From: Paenibacillus lycopersici
GTDB lineage: Bacteria; Bacillota; Bacilli; Paenibacillales; Paenibacillaceae
Direction: 5' to 3'
Assembly: GCF_010119935.1 (NCBI RefSeq)
Contig: NZ_CP048209.1
Coordinates: 3,971,001 to 4,035,000 of the forward strand
Length of the DNA: 64,000 nt
Shown here: positions 51,219 to 60,129 of the stretch, one piece after another
Layout: every line of letters starts with the position of its first letter
How positions within the stretch are numbered: the first letter of the stretch is position 1
Translations under genes and position numbers: made by a program
Notes under the pieces: generated by a model
Seen by the model: the letters and a program-made list of their open reading frames with translations, nothing else
The model's database searches: none
What the model was told of the DNA's origin: nothing

Positions 51219-51262
51219 CTTGGCCTTGGCTTGGCCTTGGCTTGGCCTTGGCTTGGCCTTCG
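51219..51262. repeat. Four tandem 11-bp repeats beside copZ
   Basis: Four copies of CTTGGCCTTGG (last one ends CG) in direct succession between copZ and its terminator. The unit contains TTGGCC palindromes and could extend the 3' UTR. Confidence 0.85.
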
Positions 51263-51289
51263 TCTTCGTCTCGGCCGCCGCGCCGCCGA

Positions 51290-51490
51290 TCAAGAGACGA
51301 CGTCGAAGCCTTGGTCCTCGATCGTCGATTTGATCTGGGCGATCGTAATCGCCTTCTCTTCGAAATCCACCGTCACGCGGTTGCCCGGAAGGTCGACCTT
51401 AGCCGATACGCCCTTCTTCTTGAGCGCGCCCTCGATGCTGTTCACGCAATGCTGGCAGGACATGCCTCTTACTTCGATTACGGTTGTCAT
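51290..51490 (-). CDS. copZ: Copper chaperone CopZ (heavy-metal-associated domain)
   Basis: 66 residues, one HMA domain with the metal-binding GMSCQHC (Cys 12 and 15). It carries Cu(I) to CopA. It follows copA by 71 bases on the same strand and is probably in the same CsoR-controlled transcript. Length and all key residues are normal. Confidence 0.94.
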   Translation of the reverse strand: MTTVIEVRGMSCQHCVNSIEGALKKKGVSAKVDLPGNRVTVDFEEKAITIAQIKSTIEDQGFDVVS

Positions 51491-51561
51491 GTTCGATCAT
51501 CTCCCATTGTATAGTAGGCGTTGCATATAATCCGTTCTTATCCTTGCAGCGACAGATCGCG

Positions 51562-53787
51562 CTATGCCGCCGCCCGCTTCCCCTGCTTGCGATACCGCTG
51601 CAGCCGGAGCGCGTTCAGCACGACCGACACCGAGCTCAGCGCCATCGCGGCGCCGGCTACCCACGGCGCCAGCAGGCCGGCCGCGGCGATCGGAATGCCG
51701 ATCGCGTTATAGGCAAGCGCCCAGAACAAGTTTTGCTTAATCGCAGCCATCGTTCTGCGGCTCAAATCCATCGCGTCGGCAAGGCCGTTCAAATCGCCGC
51801 GCATCAGCGTAATGTCCGCCGTCTCCATCGCCACGTCGGTTCCCGTGCCCATCGCGATGCCGATATCCGCCGCCGCGAGCGCAGGCGCATCGTTGATCCC
51901 GTCGCCCACCATGGCGACTTTCTTGCCCTGCGCTTGCAGCCGCTTCACTTCCGCCGCCTTGCCTTCCGGCAGCACCTCCGCGAGCGTCCGCTCGATACCG
52001 GCTTGCCGGGCAACCGCGAGCGCGGTCGCTTCGTTATCGCCTGTCACCATCATAACCTCCAAGCCGAGCGCCTTCAATGCGGAGATCGCCGCCCGGGAAG
52101 TCGGCTTGATCGTATCCGCGACGGCAAGGCTTCCGGCGAAGACGCCGTCAACCGCCGCCAGAACGACGGTCTTGGCTTCGCCTTCCTGTGCGGCTTGGCG
52201 CGCCAGCACCGCTTCGCTCAACGCGACGCCGCGCTGCAAGAGCAGCCGCCTTGTGCCGATCACGAGCGCGCGGCCCTCGACGACGGCCGAGATGCCGAAG
52301 CCCGGCACGGCCTCGAATGCATCCGGCTCGGCGGCGGGAACGACGCCCCTCGCCCGCAGGCCGGCGACGATCGCTTCCGCGAGCGGATGCTCGGAGCTGC
52401 CCTCCGCCGCCATGATCCAGCCAAGCAGCCGATCGGCCTCGAATGCCGGCTCGAGCGCGGCATCGGTCAGCCGCGGCTTGCCTTCCGTCACCGTACCGGT
52501 CTTATCGAGCAAGATGACGTCGATCGCATGCGCCCGCTCGAGATGCTCGCCGCTCTTGAACAGAATGCCGAGCTCGGCGGCGCGGCCGGAGCCGGCCATG
52601 ATCGAGGTCGGCGTCGCCAGGCCGAGGGCGCAGGGGCAGGCGATGACGAGCACCGCGATGGCCGTGCGGAGCGCATCCGCGAAATGCCCCGGGCTGAACG
52701 CGAAGTACCAGAGCAGGAACGTGACGACGGCAAGCCCGATGACGATCGGCACGAACACGCCCGAGATGACGTCGGCGACCCGCTGGATCGGCGCCTTCGC
52801 GCCCTGCGCTTCCTCGACGACGCGAATGATCTGCGCCAGCACGGAATCCCGGCCGACGCCCCCGGCGCGCACCGTCAGCGCTCCCTTGCCGTTCAGCGTC
52901 GCCCCGATGACGCGGTCGTTCGCCTGCTTCCGCACGGGCACGCTCTCGCCGGTCAGCATCGATTCGTCGACGTAGGAGCTGCCGGTCTCGATCGTGCCGT
53001 CCACGGGGATTTTCTCGCCGGGCTTGACGAGCACCAGATCGCCTGGCAGCACGTCGTCGATCGCGAGCCGCAGCTCCTGCCCGTCGCGAACGACGGAAGC
53101 ATGCTTCGCCTGCAAGCCCACCAGCGCGCCGATCGCCTGCGAGGTGCGGCCTTTGGCCAGCGTTTCCAGCAGCTTGCCGAGCAGTACGAAGGTGATGAGC
53201 AGCGCGCTCGTTTCATAATACAGTTCCAGCCTATGCATCGGGTCGGACGCGAATGCAATCGTCTCGTAGAGGCTGTAGAAATACGCGGCCGACGTCCCTA
53301 TCGCGACGAGCACCTCCATGTTCGGGCTGCCGCCGCGAAGCGCCTTGTAGGCGCCGACATAGTACGGTCCGCCGATCCAGAACTGCACCGGCGTCGCCAG
53401 CGCCAGCTGGAACCACGGATTCATCAGCCAATCCGGCAGCGCCAGGAAGGACAGGAATTCGAAGTGCCCCGCCATCGACGCGATAAGCGGCAGCGAGAGA
53501 ACCGCTGCTATATAGAAACGCATCCGCAGCCGATTCAGTTCGGCCGACTTGCCGGGGAGCCCGGATTCCCGCCGAAGCGCCGCCTTGAAGCCGAGCGCGT
53601 CGATCCGATCCATGAACGCCGAAGGTCCCGTCACGTCGCCGTCGTACTCCACGCGCGCCGTCTCCATCGTCAGGTTCACGGCGGCGCTCGCCACGCCATC
53701 CATGCGGCCGAGCCCTTTCTCGATCCGGGACGCGCAGGATGCGCAGGTCATGCCGGTGATCTGAAGCGTCGTCGTCTGTTTCGCCAT
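51562..53787 (-). CDS. copA: Copper-exporting P1B-type ATPase
   Basis: 741 residues: one N-terminal HMA domain (GMTCASC, Cys 15 and 18), eight membrane segments with the CPC motif in [11 protein letters not shown], the phosphorylation motif DKTGT, TGES, a HP motif in SEHPLAEAI, and [12 protein letters not shown]. It pumps Cu(I) out of the cell. AAAGGA precedes the ATG at 53787. Two CsoR palindromes lie 27-82 bases upstream, so induction by copper is expected. Only one HMA repeat is present, where B. subtilis CopA has two. Confidence 0.95.
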   Translation of the reverse strand: MAKQTTTLQITGMTCASCASRIEKGLGRMDGVASAAVNLTMETARVEYDGDVTGPSAFMDRIDALGFKAALRRESGLPGKSAELNRLRMRFYIAAVLSLPLIASMAGHFEFLSFLALPDWLMNPWFQLALATPVQFWIGGPYYVGAYKALRGGSPNMEVLVAIGTSAAYFYSLYETIAFASDPMHRLELYYETSALLITFVLLGKLLETLAKGRTSQAIGALVGLQAKHASVVRDGQELRLAIDDVLPGDLVLVKPGEKIPVDGTIETGSSYVDESMLTGESVPVRKQANDRVIGATLNGKGALTVRAGGVGRDSVLAQIIRVVEEAQGAKAPIQRVADVISGVFVPIVIGLAVVTFLLWYFAFSPGHFADALRTAIAVLVIACPCALGLATPTSIMAGSGRAAELGILFKSGEHLERAHAIDVILLDKTGTVTEGKPRLTDAALEPAFEADRLLGWIMAAEGSSEHPLAEAIVAGLRARGVVPAAEPDAFEAVPGFGISAVVEGRALVIGTRRLLLQRGVALSEAVLARQAAQEGEAKTVVLAAVDGVFAGSLAVADTIKPTSRAAISALKALGLEVMMVTGDNEATALAVARQAGIERTLAEVLPEGKAAEVKRLQAQGKKVAMVGDGINDAPALAAADIGIAMGTGTDVAMETADITLMRGDLNGLADAMDLSRRTMAAIKQNLFWALAYNAIGIPIAAAGLLAPWVAGAAMALSSVSVVLNALRLQRYRKQGKRAAA

Positions 53788-53813
53788 CGCCAACAAATCC
53801 TTTCTTGCGATAT

Positions 53814-53869
53814 ATACCTCCATGGGGTATCCGTTAACAATTTCACTATAACATACCCCATGGGGGTAT
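53814..53869 (-). promoter_or_regulatory. Two CsoR operators upstream of copA
   Basis: ATACCTCCATGGGGTAT at 53814-53830 and ATACCCCATGGGGGTAT at 53853-53869, both near the CsoR consensus (TACCCNNNNGGGGTA). Centres are 39 bases apart, about four helical turns. Confidence 0.85.
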
Positions 53870-53880
53870 TTCAATAGCTA

Positions 53881-53917
53881 AAAAAAAGACCGGGCAACTC
53901 GTTCAGCCGCCGGGTCT
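53881..53917 (-). terminator. Terminator after csoR
   Basis: Minus-strand AGACCCGGC/GCCCGGTCT arms (one mismatch) with a loop, followed by T7. Confidence 0.8.
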
Positions 53918-53920
53918 CCG

Positions 53921-54250
53921 TTATTTGATCAGTTTGTTCATCGTGACCATCAATTCTTTGACCACCTCGTGGTCGCCTTCCCTGATCCGGTCGATGACGC
54001 AGCTGTTCATATGATGCTCCAGCAGCAGCTTTCCTACGCTGTTCAGCGCCGATTGCGCCGCCGCGATCTGATTCAGCACGTCGTCGCAGTACGTATCCTT
54101 ATCGATCAAGCCTTTGATACCGCGAATTTGCCCTTCTATCCGGTTCAGCCGCGAGATCAGGTTGTTCTTCGTCTCCTGGCTGTGCGAGCTTTTGCGCGCG
54201 GACGCATGGTCTTCATGAACGTCCGTTCCGCTATGACACGACTGTTCCAT
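53921..54250 (-). CDS. csoR: Copper-sensing repressor CsoR
   Basis: 109 residues, all-helical DUF156 family: NLISRLNRIEGQIRGIKGLI near 30-50. The three copper ligands have the exact spacing of M. tuberculosis CsoR: Cys 55 (YCDD), His 80 and Cys 84 (EHHMNSC). It binds DNA until Cu(I) releases it. AAGGAAGG precedes the ATG at 54250; the open frame extends through the promoter without a site. It has its own CsoR box at 54284, 33 bases upstream. Confidence 0.94.
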   Translation of the reverse strand: MEQSCHSGTDVHEDHASARKSSHSQETKNNLISRLNRIEGQIRGIKGLIDKDTYCDDVLNQIAAAQSALNSVGKLLLEHHMNSCVIDRIREGDHEVVKELMVTMNKLIK

Positions 54251-54283
54251 TCCCGACACCTTCCTTTTGCTACTCACTATATC

Positions 54284-54300
54284 ATACCTGAGGGGGGTAT
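54284..54300 (-). promoter_or_regulatory. CsoR operator upstream of csoR
   Basis: ATACCTGAGGGGGGTAT, a CsoR-type palindrome, between csoR and the Met-rich membrane protein gene. Confidence 0.75.
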
Positions 54301-54313
54301 ACAATCCGGTCCA

Positions 54314-54853
54314 TCAGCCCTGATACAGGAATACGGCGGCCATGACGAAGACGGCAAGCCCGAATACGTACGGATGAAGCAGCACCGTCCCCGTCTGGGC
54401 GCTCTCCTTCTTCTCCGGAGCTTCGAGCGAGACCGTCTCTTCCCGAATGAGCTGATGCAGCACGATATGTATGAAGACGAAGATCGCATCGAGGAACAAC
54501 ACCATCATCCCCGCATGGCTTCCCAGCATGACGCCCAGCATCGCGCCCATCATGCCGCCCATGATGCCGGCCATCATCCCGTCGAGCGCCGCCATCGTAC
54601 TGACCGGCTTGCCGGCCAGATAGCCGCTGACGATGCCGAGAAGCACCCCGGCAGCCGTGGAGATCGCCAGGTTTTGCGGAATGAGAACGCCGATGATCGT
54701 ACCGGCGGCGACGCTCAGCATCATGCTGATCGTCATGGCGATCATCATGCCGGCCATGCAGCTGATGGCGGCGCGCCCGCGATAGGCAGCTACGATCGAG
54801 CGGCCGGACAAGCCCGCCACCGCGGCCATGCTTACGAGATAGAAGACGTTCAT
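54314..54853 (-). CDS. Met-rich multi-pass membrane protein
   Basis: 179 residues with about five membrane segments. One is exceptionally Met-rich (DGMMAGIMGGMMGAMLGVML); another is AGMMIAMTISMMLSV. Such Met clusters suggest soft-metal handling, fitting the copper locus. The ATG at 54853 has AAAAGGAG upstream. Its stop is 13 bases before the csoR operator, so it may lie on the same transcript as csoR or on a separate one. I do not recognise a characterised family. Confidence 0.75.
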   Translation of the reverse strand: MNVFYLVSMAAVAGLSGRSIVAAYRGRAAISCMAGMMIAMTISMMLSVAAGTIIGVLIPQNLAISTAAGVLLGIVSGYLAGKPVSTMAALDGMMAGIMGGMMGAMLGVMLGSHAGMMVLFLDAIFVFIHIVLHQLIREETVSLEAPEKKESAQTGTVLLHPYVFGLAVFVMAAVFLYQG

Positions 54854-55106
54854 CGCTACCGGCTCCTTTTCGCGACTGTATCTATGATCGTATTCGTAAA
54901 GCGCTGTCAATATTCGCAAATGAATATTTTCTAATCGAATTCTCATGAAACGCCGGAAACCCTGACGACGCCTGAATCCAAAAGGTTTCATGCAAATGAT
55001 GGCAAAAAAACCTGTGGTATAGTTGGACTAGGTCAAACGAACCAGTTCGCGACAAACGGCCTAATCGCCAACATTCCTATATACAACGCACACCAAGGGG
55101 GAACTA

Positions 55107-55586
55107 ATGATGACCAACAAAAACAAATTCGGCAAATTGATGATGAGCGTTACGATCAGCTTCTCGCTGCTTATGGGCGGCACGGCGGTACTCCAAGCGA
55201 CGCCGGCGCACGCGGCGATCTCGTCTTCGACCGCATCGGGCATTATCGCCTCCGCGAAACATTATATGGGCACGCCTTATAAATTCGGCGTCTCGACGTC
55301 CACGACCCGTTATTTCGACTGCTCGTCGTTCACGAAACGCGTCTTCGCGATGCACGGCGTCTCGCTGCCGCGCACCTCGAAAGCGCAGTCCAAGGTCGGC
55401 AAGTACGTCAGCAAGAGCAACTTGAAGCCAGGGGATCTCGTGTTCTTCTACAGCCCCGTTCATCACGTCGGCATCTACATCGGCGGCGGCAAAATCATCC
55501 ACACCTACGGAAAACCGGGCGTGACGGTCTCTACGATCAACTCCGGCTGGTGGAAATCCCACTATGCTTTCGCACGCCGCGTATAG
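55107..55586 (+). CDS. NlpC/P60-family cell-wall endopeptidase
   Basis: 159 residues: signal peptide (cleavage after about AHA, 36) and an NlpC/P60 domain with catalytic Cys 72 (FDCSSF), His 119 (VHHVGIYIG) and third polar residue His 131 (IIHTYG). It cuts stem peptides of peptidoglycan. AAGGGGG precedes ATG ATG. No separate wall-binding domain is present. It ends in a strong terminator (GAAGCCTCG stem). Confidence 0.92.
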   Translation: MMTNKNKFGKLMMSVTISFSLLMGGTAVLQATPAHAAISSSTASGIIASAKHYMGTPYKFGVSTSTTRYFDCSSFTKRVFAMHGVSLPRTSKAQSKVGKYVSKSNLKPGDLVFFYSPVHHVGIYIGGGKIIHTYGKPGVTVSTINSGWWKSHYAFARRV

Positions 55587-55612
55587 TCGCGTCTGCCGCT
55601 TAAACGACATCG

Positions 55613-55646
55613 AGAAGCCTCGTTCCAGAAATGGGACGAGGCTTCT
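55613..55646 (+). terminator. Terminator after the NlpC/P60 gene
   Basis: AGAAGCCTCGTTCC/GGGACGAGGCTTCT with a short loop, followed by TCTTC. A near copy lies at 56050. Confidence 0.85.
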
Positions 55647-55785
55647 TCAGCCTGTTGGGAACTCTCGGCGATATGAACATCGAATTAGAACATCGAATTT
55701 GAACATTCGGATTGGAGCGAATCTGCTCTCACACCACATGCATTCGTCTAACGCCAACAAACGGAAATTCGTGAGCGGCATGAAG

Positions 55786-55973
55786 CGGACAGGAGATACA
55801 GGAGATGCGCTATTGACCGGTTTTAACGTAATTTTCGAGTGCTCGCGGACAGGAGATGCGCTATTTCGCCCCGAATCCAGACATTCGGAACATCCCGGAG
55901 TCAATAACGGGTCCTGTGTCCGATCGTCAGCTCAAAACACCGATTTCAATACAAATAACGGATTCTGCGTCCG
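55786..55973. repeat. Dispersed four-unit intergenic element, copy C
   Basis: Units begin at 55786 and 55846 forward, with reverse outer ends at 55922 and 55973; distances 60 (51 plus a nine-base duplication GGAGATACA in the first unit), 77 and 51. Example: CGGACAGGAGATGCGCTATT at 55846. It lies between two nearly identical terminators; 55587-56127 holds no gene. Confidence 0.88.
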
Positions 55974-56049
55974 CGCTGTCGCGTTGCCTATGGAGGCTGT
56001 CCGGTTCAAGCTATGCGATGTGGAGCTTCGACTTTTCTCACGGCAGCCT

Positions 56050-56080
56050 AAGCCTCGTTCCCCGATACGGGACGAGGCTT
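56050..56080 (-). terminator. Terminator near the ClC gene, a near copy of the one at 55613
   Basis: AAGCCTCGTTCC/GGGACGAGGCTT, sharing the whole stem with the 55613 terminator, with loop and flanks different. It lies 48 bases past the ClC stop, with TTCTTCG on the plus strand. Confidence 0.7.
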
Positions 56081-56127
56081 CTTCGTCTTCGCCCGCGGAC
56101 GGACGCGGCCGCGGGTAGCCCCGAATG

Positions 56128-57435
56128 CTAGCGGGTCTCCCGCTCCTTCGAAGGCGTATGCGACTTCTCCCTGCCGTTCGCTGCCCAGACGCGGTAACCG
56201 GGAATACGAACAAAATACCGCGGCTTTCGCACGCCTGCCAGCTGCGCGCTGTAGATGCCGGCATGGCCGGAGAACATGTAGCTGACCAGGCAGACGACGG
56301 CCATATAGCCGGCGCCATGCAGGCCGAACAGCTCCAAGCCCAGGAAGAAGCAGGCCAGCGGCGCATTGGCGGCGCCGCTGAAGATGCCGATCAAGCCGAG
56401 CGCGGCAAGGAACGGGACGCTCAGATGCAGCAGTGGCGACAAGGCATTCCCTAGCGTGCCTCCGATGACGAATAGCGGCGTCACTTCCCCGCCCATGAAT
56501 CCACTGCCGAGGGTAATGACCGTGAAAATCGTCTTCCATAGGAAGGCGAGCGAGGACAGCGGCTCCTGAAACGACTGCACGAGCAGCGGCAGGCTGAGGC
56601 CCAAATAATCGCGCGTTCCGGCCGCATAGACCAGCGCGATGACGACCAGGGCGCCGATGAAGCTTCGCGCGGACGGATGCGAAGCGACGAGGGCCATGCC
56701 TCGCTTCGCGTATTGAATGCCGAGCGTGAAGGCCAGGCTCATCAGCCCGAACAGGATCGCCGCCGCAATCACCTTCAGCAGGACGAGCGCCGAGAATGCC
56801 GGCGCGGCGCCCATCGCGTAATGCAGATGGCGGATGCCCCAGGCGCGCGTCACGTAATCGCCCGCGTACGCCGCTACCGCGCACGGCACGATCATGCGGG
56901 CCGATATCCGCCTGCCCATCGTGACGACTTCGAGCGCGAATACCGCTCCCGCAAGCGGCGTGCCGAATACGGAGGCGAAGCCGCCGCTGACGCCGCATAC
57001 GAGCAGGACCCGCCGGTCGGCGCCTTCCGCCCTGACGAGCCGGCCGAAGGCGTCTCCAAGGCTGCCGCCCATCTGCACCGCCGTGCCTTCGCGCCCGGCG
57101 GAGCCGCCGAACAGATGCGTAATCCACGTGCCGAGCAGCACGAAAGGCGCCATGATCGCCGGAACCCGCTCGAACCGCTCTGCCGGTTCGTCGCCCGCGC
57201 GAATCTGTTCCACGATCAGATTGTTTCCTTTACCGGCGTTGGTGCCGTACTTCATATAAACCCAGCTTACGAGCGCTCCGCCTGCGGGCAGCAGCCACAG
57301 CAGCCACGGATGATCCACTCTCGTATCCGTGAGCCATTCCAAGCCTGCCAGGAACAGCGCCGACGCGCTTCCCGTCAATCCGCCCATAACAAGGCCGTAT
57401 CCGAGCCATTTCACCATCGTCTTCAAGCTTAACAT
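56128..57435 (-). CDS. ClC-family chloride/fluoride channel or antiporter
   Basis: 435 residues, 10-12 membrane segments. The ion-pathway motifs are GGSAGREGTAVQMG (GREGP-like, with Thr for Pro), GFASVFGTPLAGAVFALE and the GSGFMGGEVTPLFVIGG segment. Whether it is a channel or exchanger is open, because the usual gating Glu context GREG is kept. The start at 57435 follows GGGGTAGG closely; the frame is open for 16 further codons. The C-terminus is a charged tail without CBS domains. Single gene. Confidence 0.85.
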   Translation of the reverse strand: MLSLKTMVKWLGYGLVMGGLTGSASALFLAGLEWLTDTRVDHPWLLWLLPAGGALVSWVYMKYGTNAGKGNNLIVEQIRAGDEPAERFERVPAIMAPFVLLGTWITHLFGGSAGREGTAVQMGGSLGDAFGRLVRAEGADRRVLLVCGVSGGFASVFGTPLAGAVFALEVVTMGRRISARMIVPCAVAAYAGDYVTRAWGIRHLHYAMGAAPAFSALVLLKVIAAAILFGLMSLAFTLGIQYAKRGMALVASHPSARSFIGALVVIALVYAAGTRDYLGLSLPLLVQSFQEPLSSLAFLWKTIFTVITLGSGFMGGEVTPLFVIGGTLGNALSPLLHLSVPFLAALGLIGIFSGAANAPLACFFLGLELFGLHGAGYMAVVCLVSYMFSGHAGIYSAQLAGVRKPRYFVRIPGYRVWAANGREKSHTPSKERETR

Positions 57436-57598
57436 CCATCCTACCCCGTTCCGCCATTTCCGATCGTCGCTTGCAGCGACCAAGAATCTCCATCATCATA
57501 ACGGCAGCAGCGTTCATTCGGCAATATTTCTTCGAGGGACAGGGTATAAAAAGCATGCAAAAACGTCCATCCTAAACAAAGGATGGAGGTGATAGGCT

Positions 57599-57754
57599 AT
57601 GGCAAAAGACGTCTTGTGCGAAGTGAATTCCTGCAAGTATTGGGCAGCGGGCAACAACTGCAACGCATCTTCGATTTACGTCGTCAGCAATCGCGGCAAG
57701 CAAGCGAACAACTCCGAAGAAACGGATTGCAAAACCTTCGAACCGAAAATATAA
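57599..57754 (+). CDS. DUF1540 small cysteine-rich protein
   Basis: 51 residues: MAKDVLCEVNSCKYWAAGNN then CNASSIYV and DCKTF, with four Cys (7, 12, 21, 44) typical of DUF1540, a short metal-binding domain found in spore formers. AGGAGGTGAT-like site (GGAGGTGAT) precedes the ATG. A CCATCC/GGATGG hairpin ends directly at this site. It ends in a terminator. Function unknown; related proteins are often sporulation-linked. Confidence 0.88.
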   Translation: MAKDVLCEVNSCKYWAAGNNCNASSIYVVSNRGKQANNSEETDCKTFEPKI

Positions 57755-57763
57755 GCGTTCCAG

Positions 57764-57791
57764 CGGGCTGCCTTTGCCAGAAGGCGGCCCG
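57764..57791 (+). terminator. Terminator after the DUF1540 gene
   Basis: CGGGCTGCCTT/AAGGCGGCCCG (one U-G) with a six-base loop, followed by TTCTCTTTCT. Confidence 0.85.
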
Positions 57792-57822
57792 TTCTCTTTC
57801 TATCCGGTAGTATAGCCAACGG

Positions 57823-57837
57823 TGATAATAATTATCA
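57823..57837. promoter_or_regulatory. Orphan Fur box
   Basis: TGATAATAATTATCA is a perfect 7-1-7 Fur palindrome. It lies between the DUF1540 terminator and the terminator of the ABC exporter, with no gene start close by on either strand. The region 57755-58146 otherwise holds only the terminator and an 18-bp repeat. Confidence 0.7.
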
Positions 57838-57848
57838 GTGAGAACACA

Positions 57849-57885
57849 AAAAAAATCGCAGCGTTCCGTGTCGGGAACGCCGCGC
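57849..57885 (-). terminator. Strong terminator downstream of the ABC exporter
   Basis: Minus-strand GCGGCGTTCC/GGAACGCTGC arms followed by T8. It ends the leftward transcript some 260 bases past the exporter stop. Confidence 0.85.
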
Positions 57886-58000
57886 TTCCTTCCTGAGCCG
57901 CAAGATGGCCCGGTTAGCTGCCGATGCCGCCATTGAAGCTGCTGCGGTTGTTAAGGCTGTTGAAACTGCTTGATATGATGTTATTTGACCGTCGATGCTC

Positions 58001-58070
58001 GATGCTTAAATCGCTAAAGATGCTTAAACTGCTGAAGATGCTTAAACCGCTGAAGATGTTGAATTTGCTG
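58001..58070. repeat. Tandem 18-bp repeats in the exporter 3' region
   Basis: Units start at 58001, 58019, 58037 and 58055 (GATGCTTAAACYGCTGAA consensus, the last degenerate). They lie in an AT-richer stretch with a 69-residue open frame on the minus strand that lacks a ribosome binding site. Confidence 0.8.
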
Positions 58071-58146
58071 TCGACTCTTATTTGATGCTTATATGATGCT
58101 TTAAGCTTGATTTGATGCTTCATTTAATCAATGCGTAGTTTAATGC

Positions 58147-60051
58147 TTAAGTTGCCGTTGATGCTGCGGCATTAGCTGCAGCCTCTGCAGCCGCCGTGGC
58201 CGATACGACCGCTGCATCCTTCTCCTGCAGCCGAAGCTGCTGCGTTGCGAACTCGCGATACATCTCATGCTCTCCGAGCAGCTCCTCGTGCGTCCCCTTG
58301 CCGGTCAGCCGGCCCTTCTCCACGAAGACGATCTGATCCGCGTCCACGACGGTGGACAGCCGGTGCGCGATGACGAGCGTCGTTCTGCCTGCCATCAGAT
58401 TCGCGAGCGCCTCCTGCACGACGACTTCCGATTTGCTGTCCAGGCTGGAGGTCGCTTCGTCGAGCATGAGGATCTCGGGGTCGCGCAGCAAGGCTCTTGC
58501 AATCGCGATCCGCTGGCGCTGGCCGCCGGACAGCTTGATCCCCCGCTCGCCTACCTCCGTGTCGTACCCGTCCGGAAGCTCGCCGATGAAGTGATTCGCA
58601 TACGCCATCGTCGCCGCGCGTTCGAGCTCCTCTTGACTTACTTGGCGGTCCATGCCGTAGCATATATTGTCGCGGATCGTGCCCGCGATAAGCGGACTCT
58701 CCTGCGATACGTAGCCGATTTGTTTCCGCCAGGAACGCAGCGAGTAGGCATGGATGTCATCGCCGCCGAGCTTGATCGAACCGCCCGTCGGCTCATAATA
58801 GCGCTCCAGCAGCGAGAACAGCGTCGTCTTCCCGCCGCCGCTCGGGCCGACGATTGCCGTAACGGTGCCCGGCTGCACGTCGAAGGTCAGCTCCTTCAGT
58901 ACCGGTTCGCCGTCCTTATAGCCAAAGCTCAATTGCTCGAAACGAATGGCCAGATCGGCCCGTTCGACCGGCTTGCCTGCATCATGATCCTCTTCCGGCG
59001 CGTCGAGAATGTGCACGATCCGCTCCGTCGCGCCGACCGTCTTCTTGAACTGCGTGAAGAACGTGGAGATTTGCGACAACGGCATGACGATCTGCATGAG
59101 GTACAGAATGAATGCGACGAGCTCGCCGGCCGACAGCGCTCCGGACGATACGCGCATGCCGCCGTAGCCGACGATGACCGCGAGCAGCATCATCACGACG
59201 AGGAACATCAGCGGCGCGATCATCGCCTGAATCCGCGCTTCCTTGCGGCCGAATCGGAACAAGCCCGTAATGCCTTTCTCCCCTGCCTCGTACTCGCGCG
59301 GCTCGGCGTTCATCGATTTCACGAGCCGGATTTCCGAGAGCACCTGCGTCAACGTCGCGGTGAACGACGCCGTCTCCGTCTGCAGCCCTTTGGACACGAG
59401 GTACATCTGCCGGCCGAGCGGCACCATGAACAGCGCCGCGACCGGGATGACCGCCAGCATGACGGTCGTCATCTGCCAATCCATATAGAACAGGACGACG
59501 ATCGAACCGACGACCGAGATAATACCGGTCAGAAACCCCGTGAAATTCTCGGCGATGAGCTGCTTGACGACGCCGGTATCGTTCGTCATCCGGCTGATCG
59601 TTTCTCCCGTCCGGTTGCTGTCATAGTAGGACACCGGCAATTTCAGCAGCTTCTTCCACAGCTGATCCCTTAAGTTGGCGACGACCCGCTGGCCGGCGAC
59701 GTTCAGCATATACATCGACAACCCGCTGACGACCGCCTGCAGAATGAAGACGCCGGCGAACGTCGCGATCTGTCCGAACGACAAGCTGCTGAGATCGAAG
59801 CCGTCGACCAGCTTCTTCGTGAACATCGGGATGATGAGCGAGATGAGCGTACCCGCGAGGCTCAGGACAACAGCGGTCACGATCAGGCCGGCGGACGGCT
59901 TCGTCCGGCCGAGCAGCTTCAGGAGCAGCTTCCAGCTTCCTTTCGACGGCTGCTTATCGTCTTGCGCGCCTTGCGCGCGATTGGCTCGCTGCGCTTGCCG
60001 CTTCTGCTGCGCTTGCGGCGCGTCTTGTGCAAATCGGCGTGAATTTTCCAT
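58147..60051 (-). CDS. ABC exporter half-transporter (BmrA/LmrA-like)
   Basis: 634 residues: a Gln/Arg-rich N-terminus (about 1-35), six membrane segments (about 50-330), and a nucleotide-binding domain with Walker A GPSGGGKT, signature KLSGGQRQR, Walker B ILMLDEATSSLD and IAHRLSTV. It forms homodimers for drug or lipid export. AAGGATGG lies before the ATG at 60051. The C-terminal tail is Ala-rich (about 610-634). It sits upstream of a 250-base untranslated region ending at a strong terminator. Confidence 0.9.
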   Translation of the reverse strand: MENSRRFAQDAPQAQQKRQAQRANRAQGAQDDKQPSKGSWKLLLKLLGRTKPSAGLIVTAVVLSLAGTLISLIIPMFTKKLVDGFDLSSLSFGQIATFAGVFILQAVVSGLSMYMLNVAGQRVVANLRDQLWKKLLKLPVSYYDSNRTGETISRMTNDTGVVKQLIAENFTGFLTGIISVVGSIVVLFYMDWQMTTVMLAVIPVAALFMVPLGRQMYLVSKGLQTETASFTATLTQVLSEIRLVKSMNAEPREYEAGEKGITGLFRFGRKEARIQAMIAPLMFLVVMMLLAVIVGYGGMRVSSGALSAGELVAFILYLMQIVMPLSQISTFFTQFKKTVGATERIVHILDAPEEDHDAGKPVERADLAIRFEQLSFGYKDGEPVLKELTFDVQPGTVTAIVGPSGGGKTTLFSLLERYYEPTGGSIKLGGDDIHAYSLRSWRKQIGYVSQESPLIAGTIRDNICYGMDRQVSQEELERAATMAYANHFIGELPDGYDTEVGERGIKLSGGQRQRIAIARALLRDPEILMLDEATSSLDSKSEVVVQEALANLMAGRTTLVIAHRLSTVVDADQIVFVEKGRLTGKGTHEELLGEHEMYREFATQQLRLQEKDAAVVSATAAAEAAANAAASTAT

Positions 60052-60129
60052 ATGGATTCCATCCTTCCTATCGTTCAACTATCGTTGGTTCGTGCCTTGC
60101 ACTTAAGATACCAACGGTTTTTGAACGGA

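Noticed and set aside
51484..53877. 797-residue plus-strand frame opposite copA
   Set aside because: Antisense shadow; the minus strand encodes complete CopA motifs.
55021..55106. c-di-AMP (ydaO) riboswitch upstream of the NlpC/P60 gene
   Set aside because: Such riboswitches often precede NlpC/P60 genes, but the required conserved cores are absent from this 86-base leader.
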